Shown: positions 49,137 through 59,812 of the stretch, in pieces
Layout: each line of letters begins with the position of its first letter
Numbering within the stretch: position 1 is the stretch's first letter
DNA from: Saccoglossus kowalevskii
Taxonomy: Eukaryota > Hemichordata > Enteropneusta > Harrimaniidae
Length of the DNA stretch: 64,000 bases
Reading direction: 5' to 3'
NCBI RefSeq assembly: GCF_000003605.2
Contig: NW_003131863.1
Span: forward strand, 427,030 to 491,029
Translations under genes and position numbers: made by a program
The notes under the pieces: model-generated
The model's input: the letters and a program-made list of their open reading frames with translations, nothing else
Told to the model about the DNA's origin: nothing
The model's database searches: none

Positions 49137-51166
49137 GCATATTAAATATGCCGTTTAGAGGCAGTGTGAGCATGTGGCGCTGCTTTATAATCGTGTGTAT
49201 AGTAATCTGTTTCATGTACGTATTTCAGCCTTTAAATCACAAACAACCGCTTTCAAATTTTGAGTTATCGGTGTTTCCAACAATATCGCGTAGAGAGCGT
49301 ATTAAAGTACCCGGATGATACTTGAGTTGTTGATTTTGGTTCATATTTATTTAAATTATTATTCGTATTGTGCGAGACTGTCATCAAAGAAACTATGCAA
49401 AACATGGACTAAAAATGTAATGTTATGAAATTGTATTAATTATTCTCTTTTTAATCAAGTTCGAGCCCCCCCCCCCAATTTGATCGCAGTCATTTCCTAT
49501 CACGCCTTATCAAGAATTCTGTTGTTTTTTGTTTAATATTTTTTTTATTACCCATAACAAAAAAAAATTACAGGACTTTAATAAATACAGTAAATACAGT
49601 AATAAACAAAACAAAAAAGAAAACAAAACAAAACCAACAAAAAAGAAGACAGATTACCATGTAACTCCAATTGTATTGAAAAAAAATTGTGGATTGAAAA
49701 TTGAAAGATGCACAAACCAACATTAGGTAAAATTACCCCACTTCACCTGAAACAATTCGATAGTGCTATTTTTACTACATATACAATATTCCATTTCTTT
49801 TGTTTCCATTACTTTTTTTTCTACCAGACGAAATGAAGGTGAAGTGCCATTTAATTTACAAGAATAAATAATGTTTAGAATTCTGTTTAGTGCCCTGGAT
49901 TTCGTGGGGAACCTGTTGTTCATGAATAAATTTATAATAAATAGTTTTGAATTAACTATAATTGATAAATAATTAAGCTTATGCAACCATGAATTCAGCG
50001 CGGCGACAATTTAGGTTGCGTCCCACTCGACGGCAGGCCTCTGTCGACATACACAACGTATGTAAAACGCAATGGTTACATAATTTTGAGCGCACGCTAC
50101 TTGGCGACTGTGACGCTTAATTATTAATATAAAATAGTTTTAAAATATAATAGAACATAACATAAAAAAAGTTGTGTACATCTTACAAACACCGAAATGA
50201 CGTCACCTTAATATGTCAAAAACATTTAGCTTTAAGGCTAAGTATCTATCGATGCAAACTGTCATATTGTACATGTAACCTGTCTCCTGCTAGTCCGTGA
50301 GACTCCAGTCAAATGGCAACAAACAGGAGCGGGGATAGGGTGGTATTCCTAATATTAATCGCCGAATACTTGACTATAAAATATGTTTTATTAATATTAG
50401 TTCTCAAGTGTCACAGTCGTATCACAAAGCGCGTTCGAGGTTTGTGTAAATAATGCATTTTAGATACATGTAATCAAATTCCTTCACTGGCATTTTTGTG
50501 CGCGTGCTGGACACAGTAATTCAAGTTGTTGTTGGGGGGGGGGGGTGACAGGGACTATTTTGCATTTCTACCGATTTATTTATACATGAAAACAATATGA
50601 ATGATGAGGGGAGCTGTGCAAGGAGGATGGAACCTATAATCCGGGTCCACTTCCAAGAAATTAACAGATAGTGATGGTTACGCCACGCATGTGCGCCGGA
50701 GATTTGCGTTGATAAACAGTGAATTCTTACAAAAAATTGCGCCCCCAGTGGCAAGCACGAATCAGACTCGGACTTTTGATCTGATCACAGTGTGCCCTGA
50801 ATGATGACTTTGACTCCTTAGAATTTTGCGATGTGTTCCATTCCACCTCAAGAATTACAGAGTTGCGCAATAGCTAAATTCGCCACCTTTGTCAATATTT
50901 TACACGGCCACTGTCTTCCACATGCAATAATCGAAAATGGAGTAGTTGCTTTTATTCACTTGGGGTGTGATTGCTCCTCTAAAAAATGCGAATGAGCTAC
51001 ATATTCTCTCGCACACGTTTAAAATAAAACTAATTGACATTCATTTATTTTACAAAATTTATTATCACGAAGTGGACAAATTGTTACCATGGTAACAAGG
51101 CGATACAAATGTGAAAGCGCAGCTGCATAATAAATATTGTAACATACTATTAACTTTGAAATCAAA

Positions 51167-51366
51167 TACTGTAGAATGCTTTATTTTAGCTGGAATTAAT
51201 TTTCGCTGAACAAACTTTTTAGGTGCTTTCTTTGGAATTTATTTTCACTCATTTTTGACGAGTTGAAGGTAAAATATATGAAAAAAGGTATATTCGCTGG
51301 ATTTTATTTTCACTGGATCGGTCCTTCAGCGAAAATTAATCCAAGCGAAAATAAAGTATTTTACAA
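51167..51366. mobile_element. Inverted-repeat element, TACTGTAGAATGCTTTATTTT ends
   Basis: TACTGTAGAATGCTTTATTT at the left is the inverse of AAATAAAGTATTTTACAATA at the right. Inner arms also pair (TTAATTTTCGCTGAA against TTCAGCGAAAATTAA), so the whole 200 bp folds into a long hairpin. Related to 57,183-57,365. Confidence 0.8.
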
Positions 51367-51979
51367 TATATTGAAGTTTCTGTAGTGATTATTGTGAAAG
51401 ATGATGTACACAAAATGGTAGACTTCAAAATAATGCAACATTTAAAAAGCGAAGGATTTTTTTAACAAGAGTGTTACATACACGTGGTCATTTCAAACGC
51501 ATATTCAACTGAACGCGCTATCAGAAAATTATTTTAACGGGGTTAACAATGTGACTGAATCTGTTAGAAGCGCGGAAAGCATGGTTGCAAGGTAGACCGC
51601 TCTCTGAAAAACCTGAAGACGGTCGAAAAGCGAGTGTTGCACATGTCCAGAAAAATTGGGCAGTAGAACATTCTCAGTGAAGTAAGTTAATTGATAAATA
51701 AATACTTTCAAAACACGAGTTTTTGGTACGGAATTCTGAGGCACTATCAGCTGTCACAAAACTCTTGGTGGTACTCAGTCTTCAAGTTGATGACGTCAAC
51801 GTAACCAATTTTGTTTTGCACAACATCATCTGACCTCGAATTTGGTTTATTTCTGACAAAGACTACAAACCGTCGCACAGGCATGCGCAGTGACTGTGTG
51901 CTAGGACCTGTCTTACGCAACCGAAGATAAAATAACGACGTTGTTCGTTGCACATATGCAAATATGTACGTACCCCTGC

Positions 51980-52140
51980 TAAAGCGGGGGAGTCGTCACT
52001 TGCGCATGCGTCAGATGGCCATAGCGTGTCAATGTTTACAAACAAGCGTCTACCCACGAGCCTTTGCGTTTTTAGCGTGCGTTGTTATCGTTTGGGACTC
52101 AATTCCCACGCGTGCGTAGGTGACGATCTTCACGCTTCAA
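51980..52140 (+). mobile_element. MITE family 1, copy 7
   Basis: Left end TAAAGCGGGGGAGTCGTCAC, core GCCATAGCGTGTCAATGTTT, right end GTGACGATCTTCACGCTTCA. Nearly full length with a slightly diverged right terminus. Upstream of gene B and downstream of gene C. Confidence 0.85.
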
Positions 52141-53529
52141 TAAAATACAACATCTTTACGGGTAGCGTTGTCGCAGCAGACCGCAAGCTGGACTGTTGTT
52201 TCTGTGATTGACATTTGTTATCAGATTTTCGCACCCTGGTTGGCAAAAATGTAAACAAGTGACGTCACATTGCAACGATCTGTAGCTTGCGTTGTCTTTT
52301 ATTTTCTTTCTTTCTTTCTTTTATTTTTTTTTTAGCTCTATCTTGTTAAAATACGTCTCCTATAAAAAAATATACGTAAATATATAAAAATGCCATTGTT
52401 GGAAACGTTGTTTTTATAAATGTACTTCAAGTCATGTGTTTAAAGCTAAGGACGTAGGCTGCAGAAAAGACACAACTTAGAAACCATAACGTCACAAATG
52501 TGTGGAGCCATATTCTGTCTCGTAATGACGTCAAGATAGCCGACATTGTGACGAACAACCAAACCAACCTATATGGTACAGTGAACGCGATGACTTGACA
52601 AAATGAAACAAGTCTCGTGGTTATCTCGCCCTTAATGAGATGTCGGCGACAAGTTGCGTATATTATTAACCGCGAATTGCAGTTCCAGTGAATACAATCA
52701 TTGAATATGTTAAGATTTTGTCGTTTCCCGCATTTTTTTCATGCAAATTTTGAGCGGCATGAATGGTCACTGCTGATAAAACGTTTAGCTTGAATTGTCT
52801 GTGTACTCTCGATAATTGAAAAACAAAAGGTTATAAAATCTGGTCTTTCATTAAATGGTTTCGAGTCAGCGCATCTTTTGCTTTGCAAGTAGCGAACCAT
52901 AAAACCGACGACGTGACTAACAACCTGACAAAATAACTTGTTTGTGGCTGCGACTCGGTCCCCGATACCTTTAGAAAGTGTTACTGTCGTGCTTACTTTT
53001 TATTTCTTGTTTTTTTCTTCTCTCAAAATGTGCTGGAAGTTGCGATTTGCAACCGGATGTTGACCGCAGTGCATTGTTGGTAATTTCAACTTTCTACAAA
53101 ACCCAGAAAGCAGCTTTACGTGCGTACTATCGCATCCCAGATACCTTACTAATAATCACAGCCAATCGATTAAGGGTAGCGAGGTGTGAAACATAATAAA
53201 CTTTCCCGGGGCTACTCACAAAGGAAATGTGTTCGGAATTCTGTCTAATCTAACCATTAGGGGAAATTAATGCTCAACCAACATTATTGAGTGTATGTTT
53301 GTTTGTCCAACTGCACGAAAAATCAACGGAAATTCATAAATAACGCGACTAAAAATCGACCGATTATTGAGGTAAGAAATTGCCAAGTCGGTATTAGGAA
53401 TTATATTGGCGTGCCTCCGTTAACATTCGTTATATCGAGTACCCTAGGGGGGGGTACACAGATCTCAAGTAGTGCTACTACGACTTTGTTCAACAGTGGA
53501 CGCCTGGGTTCATACTTTACGTGACAGGA

Positions 53530-54963
53530 TCACGCCAATATTTGCCACGACTGCTCTGTCGAGTTCAACAACCTCGTCTCTGCGAATATTTTGTATACAC
53601 CAGTATTAAAAGCCACCGGAGAATAAGTTCTGCGATTGAGCGCTTCCTCCAAGCACCTTAAAACAAGACCGTCGCGACTGGCGTCGAACCTGTTCGCAAA
53701 TAAGTGTGGCTGGCGTGTGAGCCACGGAAGTTGCTCCCACGTATAAATACATACTCTGTTCACACGCTCGCCATTGCATGTCTGATTATCGATACTCCAG
53801 CTGTTCACTCTCGATATGATCTGTGACACGTCGCGGGGACCGGGTCCTCCGGGTACCGAAGAGGTCGACGCTAAACTGTGGTAAAAGCTTTCTTCGGGGA
53901 AACTGCTCTTATCCAACCATTTCAACCAATCTTTTCCGGCATCACTGTGGTGGAGATATTGCACAAATTGACGACTGAGGGCGCATGGCAGATCGCCTCT
54001 CCGCACGTTGATGTTTTTCGGAAGAGGGTCCGTCCTCAGCGTGTATGTGTTCACAACAACATCCGCAATATCTTTATGAACATAAAATAATCGATTAAGA
54101 TGCACTTCTCTTGTATTCATGATGTCGTTTTGTCCGTTGAATTCTCTCAATATTCTCACAATTTCGATGTTTGTTTTCAGTGGGAAATCCTGTCCGGTAA
54201 GATTGATGAAGTATTTCCATTTCTTATTTCGTTTCAAAGCGTCGAGTTGACAGGCCATTTCTGCGGTGATGCGGGAAGACGTTCCCCAAGCCACGTGGAC
54301 CAACTGCGAGGCAATGTACACATTTTTGAAACACTTTACGATGGACTGCACTGCGATGTGTACATCATCGGGGGCCAGCTTGTCCACGTGGATACAATAC
54401 GAGTTCTGCGGCCGGTATATCGTTCTCAGCAACTGTTCGAATTGATAAACATCTTTGTGTATCAATATTCCAAACGCCAAAGGAAAATCTAGTTCTTCCT
54501 GTGTCACGGGTTTGCTAGTGTATCCGCGACTATAAGCAAAGTATCGACAATCGTCCGTCGTGGTCAAGGTATGAAACATGGCATCTGAAATGGTGACGTT
54601 CTTGTTCACCACCGCGACGTTCATCCTAACGGTTAACGTCTCTATGCTGGCGCTGTCCATCAAATCATTGCACGTAAGCCCCCTACGCAGTGGCGGGTTA
54701 TATTCTATATCGAAATGTTCTGCCTGGTCCGAGAGCACTGCGCTGTCTGTCGGCGCTATGGTTGTTGGCTCGGTGTGCTTCCAAAGCCAGCCCGACCAGT
54801 TATCGATTACATCGTTCAAGTCTGCCTTATTGACGATCGATTTCTTGTGTTTACGAAGGTGGTGGTGACGTAGTTTCATGCACATTATCATCATGGAGAT
54901 ACAACCGACGATCATAACGAAAGCCACGAACCGCTTATAAGAGAGTAATTGGCGTCCCAACAT
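53530..54963 (-). CDS. Gene C: core-2/I-branching beta-1,6-GlcNAc transferase-like (GT14)
   Basis: One coding exon of 477 codons, close to the usual length of vertebrate GCNT enzymes. Start is the ATG at 54,963, just downstream of a splice acceptor (TTTTATTACAG, exon from 55,000), so upstream in-frame codons are intron. Residues 11-28 are a type II anchor after a short basic start; about 30-155 form the stem, with Cys100. The GT14 domain spans about 160-445: FPLAFGILIHKDVYQFEQLL, YCIHVDKLAP (189-198), YFINLTGQDFPLKTN (251-265), PEESFYHSL (356-364) at the position of the catalytic Glu in mouse C2GnT (P-D/E-E), then TCNGERVNRVCIYTWEQLPW and HLFANRFD. Family members transfer GlcNAc from UDP-GlcNAc to a Gal or GalNAc 6-hydroxyl in the Golgi and need no metal. 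Whether this makes core-2 or I branches cannot be read from the sequence. Confidence 0.93.
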   Translation of the reverse strand: MLGRQLLSYKRFVAFVMIVGCISMMIMCMKLRHHHLRKHKKSIVNKADLNDVIDNWSGWLWKHTEPTTIAPTDSAVLSDQAEHFDIEYNPPLRRGLTCNDLMDSASIETLTVRMNVAVVNKNVTISDAMFHTLTTTDDCRYFAYSRGYTSKPVTQEELDFPLAFGILIHKDVYQFEQLLRTIYRPQNSYCIHVDKLAPDDVHIAVQSIVKCFKNVYIASQLVHVAWGTSSRITAEMACQLDALKRNKKWKYFINLTGQDFPLKTNIEIVRILREFNGQNDIMNTREVHLNRLFYVHKDIADVVVNTYTLRTDPLPKNINVRRGDLPCALSRQFVQYLHHSDAGKDWLKWLDKSSFPEESFYHSLASTSSVPGGPGPRDVSQIISRVNSWSIDNQTCNGERVNRVCIYTWEQLPWLTRQPHLFANRFDASRDGLVLRCLEEALNRRTYSPVAFNTGVYKIFAETRLLNSTEQSWQILA

Positions 54964-55059
54964 GGTGAATACGGTTACGTTTTTCCAGGAACAACTAAAT
55001 CTGTAATAAAAAAACAAAATGCATTTATTTAATATACAATGTACCATATTTAAGACCAC

Positions 55060-55345
55060 AAGACAGTGGTCAATGCGCTACGCAAGTGCTAGATTTGATT
55101 TTCCCATAATCCAATGCGCTCTGCCAGTGGAAGCGAGTTTTGGACTCGGAGTGGTGGCGATGTGCACTAAATACCGACTCGTTAGAGTCGTTCGATGCGT
55201 ACCAATCACAACCTAGAAAATACCTCGTTGAACCCTGCCACAGTTTATTTTCTGTACGTGTTTATCTGCGTAATAATCAAAGTTGACATCTACGTTTTAC
55301 GCCATATCTCGCGCATACCGGTGGCACGACGACAACCACTCCTAA
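55060..55345. mobile_element. MITE family 2, decayed copy
   Basis: GATTTTCCCATAATCCAATGCG and AAGCGAGTTTTGGAC.. resemble the second half of copy 1, and CCATATCTCGCGCATACCGG with GCACGACGACAACCACTCC resembles a terminus. The ATGGCGACT core is not preserved. It lies in the presumed leader intron of gene C. Confidence 0.5.
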
Positions 55346-56055
55346 AAAAACGTCATTGTATTCTTTTCGTACTAGTTACTAGACTAACCATGTTAAAATA
55401 AAATAAATTGCACAAAGTAATTGATCATTGTTATAGGAATATCATGATTATTCGCAAATGAATTTTCGTGTTTAAAGAACCACGAAATACTGAACTAGAG
55501 AGTCACTGGAATTTGAAATAACCCGGGGTGTCAAGATCACGGGTTGCCTAGCAATATGCAGGGACTACACAAAGGTGGTTTAGGTTTATTTCAGCTACAC
55601 AAAAATAAGCCGTAACACCTGCTCATGACGTCACTCGAGCCTGTGATGTGGAGAGATAGCCTCTTGGGGTATGCAGACATAATGGCGCATTTCTATCGTC
55701 ACCGCGTGAGATGGAGAATAGAAAGGTCAATCACGGATCAATTTAATTTTGTTTTTTCGTTTACTGCCTCGATATAGCCAACGTGGGATTTATTATACGG
55801 TATCTATGATGTGATCATGATGCCAAAGAAGAGATATGTAATATATGTTTTATTTGATTTAGTAACAATAATTTGCAGGAGTTTGTAACAATGGCTTGTT
55901 ACTATATGCTGGGCCCAAATAACGAACACTTAGTGCGAGAAGAGGTACTCTTCGGGACTTGTGAGTCAGATTTGTTCAAAGATTAGCAGTAAAGAAACGC
56001 TCACCTTTAAAAATATAGCACAGTGAACAAAAACACTGCCCAGGTCTGTACTTAC

Positions 56056-56160
56056 CAAAAGACTACCGATGCTGAATAGTGTTTCCACTGCTAAGTTTTG
56101 TTTTACCGTGCACGACCTAACTGGAAGCTATCCAGGGTGCCATTTTACTCATTTTCAAAC
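56056..56160 (-). promoter_or_regulatory. Possible leader exon and promoter of gene C
   Basis: On the - strand a consensus donor (CTTTTG|GTAAGTACAG) ends at 56,056, in the right direction to splice to the acceptor at 55,000. About 130 bp upstream a TATA-like GGATATAATTG lies near 56,190, next to GTGGGCGTG and a CTCF-like box. The exon start near 56,160 is inferred from the TATA spacing only. Confidence 0.35.
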
Positions 56161-57182
56161 ACATGTGCGCTTTAGACACGCCCACAATTATATCCCCTCT
56201 AGAGGGCGCTCTGCGTAAGTAGAACGCCCTCTATACTGTTGATGTCTCATCAACGTACGGAGGAACGGAATCGTGAAACGCCATATTTTTGCTCTTTCCC
56301 CCAAAATTGAGTAGCGTCAGCGGATTTTAAGGGTTGAGTTTATACTTTATTATGTGTGCTATTTTTTTCGAAGGTCGACGTTCATTCACTGTTAAAATTC
56401 GAACGAATCTGATTCTGTGACGTCACTAGTCCCGAAGAGTGTCGTCTCGTCTGGCATTCGCTACGAACCCTGGTTGTATAAAGTCTCTGTGGCTTGTAAT
56501 GATGGGCAACCATGGAATCTGCCGACCACGTGACACGACAATGGCGCACACAACTATATTATTTGGGTCATGAACTATCGTCAGGTTTGTTCGTGGGTTT
56601 TAAGTATCAATGCTTGTTGGGAATTGTTTGAAACGTCCGTACGTTGACATGGAACTGCGAAGACGTAACGAGATTCAAATCACGTGACTCTGGAAGTAGC
56701 GTTCACTACTGTACAAGAACATTACGGGAACAGCACGCAAGATGCGACGGCTACCACGAAACATACCATGCCGTCCAACCAAAAAACAGCTCGGGGTTGA
56801 TCCAGCCGATAATCCGAGTATATATGGCATATATGTGTCATGGCAGTTTGAATATTAACATGCGAAAACATAATCTATCCACAATCATTAAAACCCTATC
56901 GATCACGAAGCCCTGCGTCGACTGTGGTTACTTGAACACTGTTCACACTGAATGAATGGGCGGTTCTAATTAGCATTTTATATAATTAGTCAAATAATAT
57001 TTCAAAGCATACAATATTAGATGAGGGAAATGACTACTATTATATGTTGTCGGCGGTGTTTATGTATACTAACAAAGTTGCGTTGCTACAGTCACGGTGT
57101 CATTACGAGACAGCCTAAACTACATGGGTGCGACTGAACTATACCCACTCAAGGACAGCTGATGTTTTATCGTCCAAAAACT

Positions 57183-57365
57183 TACTGTAAAATACTTTAT
57201 TTAATTCGCTTGGTTGGAACAAATTTTCGCTATTTCCGTGAAAATAATAAAATCCAACGAATGGGCCTTTTTTCCTATATTTTTACATTCAATTCGTCAA
57301 GAATCAGTGAAAATAAATCATATACAATGCACCCAATTTTAGCTAAAATAAAGACTTTTATAGTA
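57183..57365. mobile_element. Inverted-repeat element, TACTGTAAAATACTTTATTT ends
   Basis: TACTGTAAAATACTTTATTT at the left pairs with AAATAAAGACTTTTATAGTA at the right. The interior differs from the 51.2 kb element but keeps the TTCGCT and AATAAAATCCA-type words, so they are one family or close relatives. 183 bp. Confidence 0.75.
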
Positions 57366-59484
57366 AGCTTGTTTAATTAATAATGTTACCAATAATTTAA
57401 TACCAAAATGCAAACAAGCTGCGAATTATTTGCCAGGCAACTTAACATTTCACCAGTCTAATGCCATTGTACGGTGCGATGATTTACTATTATTATATTC
57501 ACTATTGTAAAGGCTGTATTCACCATTGTGAATATGCTTTGGCATTTCATTCAGACATCACATGGTTAACGAGTTAGTGTGTGGTCAGTGAGGTTGGTGT
57601 TTTGTTCAATCATATGCCGTACTATTGTAAAAGTGGGCAAAATATACTCAGAGAAACAATGGCGTGTTCACCGATGACGTCATATTTTGGGAGCACCGCC
57701 CCCCTGTGATAAAAGTTGAAAATTTGATATAATTACAAAAAGCGAAGGGCTTTCAAAATATGTGTTATACCTTGACCTTAACCTAGTAGTGGTCTTGAAT
57801 GTACATGTTCAACAGCCGTGTTTTCTTTATCATTATTTTTTATTTTCTACATTTTTAATGACATTGGGGCTTGACGAAAAGTGGGCATTGTGAATGGCTG
57901 GCTAATCCCTCTAATCACCCATGGCAACGACAAGCGAATGTAAACATTGCATAGTCTAAGACATGAAAGAGATACTCATACAGGGATAAATAATAATTAT
58001 CTTTCGCTGTTTCCCGACATCCCTTGCGAATGGCGAATAGAGGGCAGGTAAGTACCGGTATATTCTTCCACAAGGCCAGGATTCCGACCCTGGATTCGCC
58101 GTGGCGTGACGTGAATCACTGCAAAAATGCTGCCTGCTTAGGCTTCATATTCGAGATTTTTCGCTATTTGTATGCAAAACATATATTCGCATAACTTTTG
58201 GGAGTAAAAGGAAACTCCTGCTCTTCATATACAATGACCACGTGCGTGAAATCAGACGTCAGGTAACTAAGAAAAATAAAGCAAAGAAGTGGAACGAAAT
58301 CGACCAAGCAGAATTATATTATTAGAAGTGAAATAATATTATTAGAAGCCCAGAAATTGACCGAAAGTGTGACCTTTCAGGGTCGTAAGACTAAAGTCCC
58401 TTCATAAAGTTCAGGTGCAATTGTATTCTACCCACAATGCGTTGTGTTCATCTAAAATAACGAATGCAGTTGTGAAATGTCACATTTTGTTGGTTCATAA
58501 ACAGAAATAGGACAAAAAATCGATTGTTTAATTAATAAAAATAAACTAGCATAACGTGAACGCAATTATTACGATAGACGCCTAACAACGGTCCACAGGT
58601 AGTCAATACCTATTGTATTCAAAACACTGAATAAAACCGGATAAAGACAAATAGTGAGTGTTATTTATGTCGTATCTATTATTGTTTTCACGTTTCGCCC
58701 ATTTTTTTAAGGGTGGCAGTCAACCATGGAGACATTGTTAGAACAACAGATAGGCACAAACAACGATAGGCCATACTTTCCCACGAAAGAACAGAACATT
58801 CAGCCGAAGTTAAAAACTTAATAAAAATACACTGGCCTAAATATGAATTAAAAGCGAAGGGGCAATAAATGCACTGTGAATTAACTTTTGCAGACATGAG
58901 GTGAAACTTATTGTTGGTCCAAATATTCTCCACCGCTCGTAAAGAGGTTAATATGTTGCCCAAAGAGAGAAGGCCCTTTTTTTAATTCAAGACATTTTGA
59001 TTGAGACATAATAAAAATTTAGTGGTCTCTTCATGGGCGTCGAAGGGCTAATGTTGTCACAAGGTGGTTGCGTTGTTATGTTACTTTTGTTCACGTACAA
59101 TAGCAACAAAAAGCACATGTTTCAGCAGTACTTGTGATTCTCGGAGAATACGAGTACACATTTTAAAGGCATTTTTTAGTGTGAAGTGACAACATTTTAC
59201 ATTGGTGACTATCTTGAAAGCCATGCGTACAAACAGGGCTAGAAGAGTTACGTTGTGAAAGCCCTGAATGAACACGGGATTCCCCGTACACGATAATTAG
59301 CTTCCAGTTTTGAACTGCTGTATTAACATTTTGTAGAGAAAATAGTTTCCCGTGACAATACACACCCACGTACGACATTAATGAACAGATATATAAAAGT
59401 TCTCTATTCAAAGGTAAATGTTATTATAGTACACTCCGAGTAGGGTCTACTTCGTCAAACTCTGTCTTCGTCACGGAACGTTAA

Positions 59485-59812
59485 CCAGTTGGTACGTGAC
59501 GTAAACCAGTGAGATGCGTGTTGTGACGTGAACCAGTATATGTGATGTAAACCAATGGGATGTGTGACGTAAACCAGTGAATTTTATGGCGTAAACCAGA
59601 AAGATATGTGACGTAACCCCGTGAGATATATGACGTAAAAGACTGGGTATGTGACGTAACCCGGAGAGATATATGACGTGAACCAGCGAGATGTGTGAAG
59701 TAAACAAGATATGTGATGTAAATCAGTGAGATGTGTGATATAAACCAGTGATATGTGTGACGTAATCCAGTGAGATGTGTGACGTAAACCAGTGAAATGT
59801 GTGACGTAAAAA
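59485..59812 (+). repeat. ~22-bp degenerate array containing TGACGTAA
   Basis: Units approximating CCAGTGAGATGTGTGACGTA recur about 14 times with variable spacing. TGACGTAA is present in about eight units and TGACGTGA in two more. The array keeps a long frame open on the - strand (up to 191 codons, full of periodic ISLVYVTHLTGLRH-like peptide), which I do not take as a gene. Confidence 0.85.

Larger units (their letters stand above)
49137..53529. other. Intergenic between gene B and gene C
   Basis: No gene supported. Contains a C-run (49,467-49,477) and A-rich tracts around 49,560-49,690, a G-run at 50,536-50,546, a strong CTCF-like box near 50,741 (GCGCCCCCAGTGGC), an inverted-repeat element at 51,167-51,366, family 1 MITE copy 7 and a CTTT-rich patch at 52,290-52,335. 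The promoter of gene B should be just right of 49,136, but I see no clear TATA box. Confidence 0.5.

Noticed and set aside
53878-54868. Open frames on the + strand inside gene C (70-130 codons)
   Set aside because: Shadows of the GT14 coding sequence on the opposite strand.
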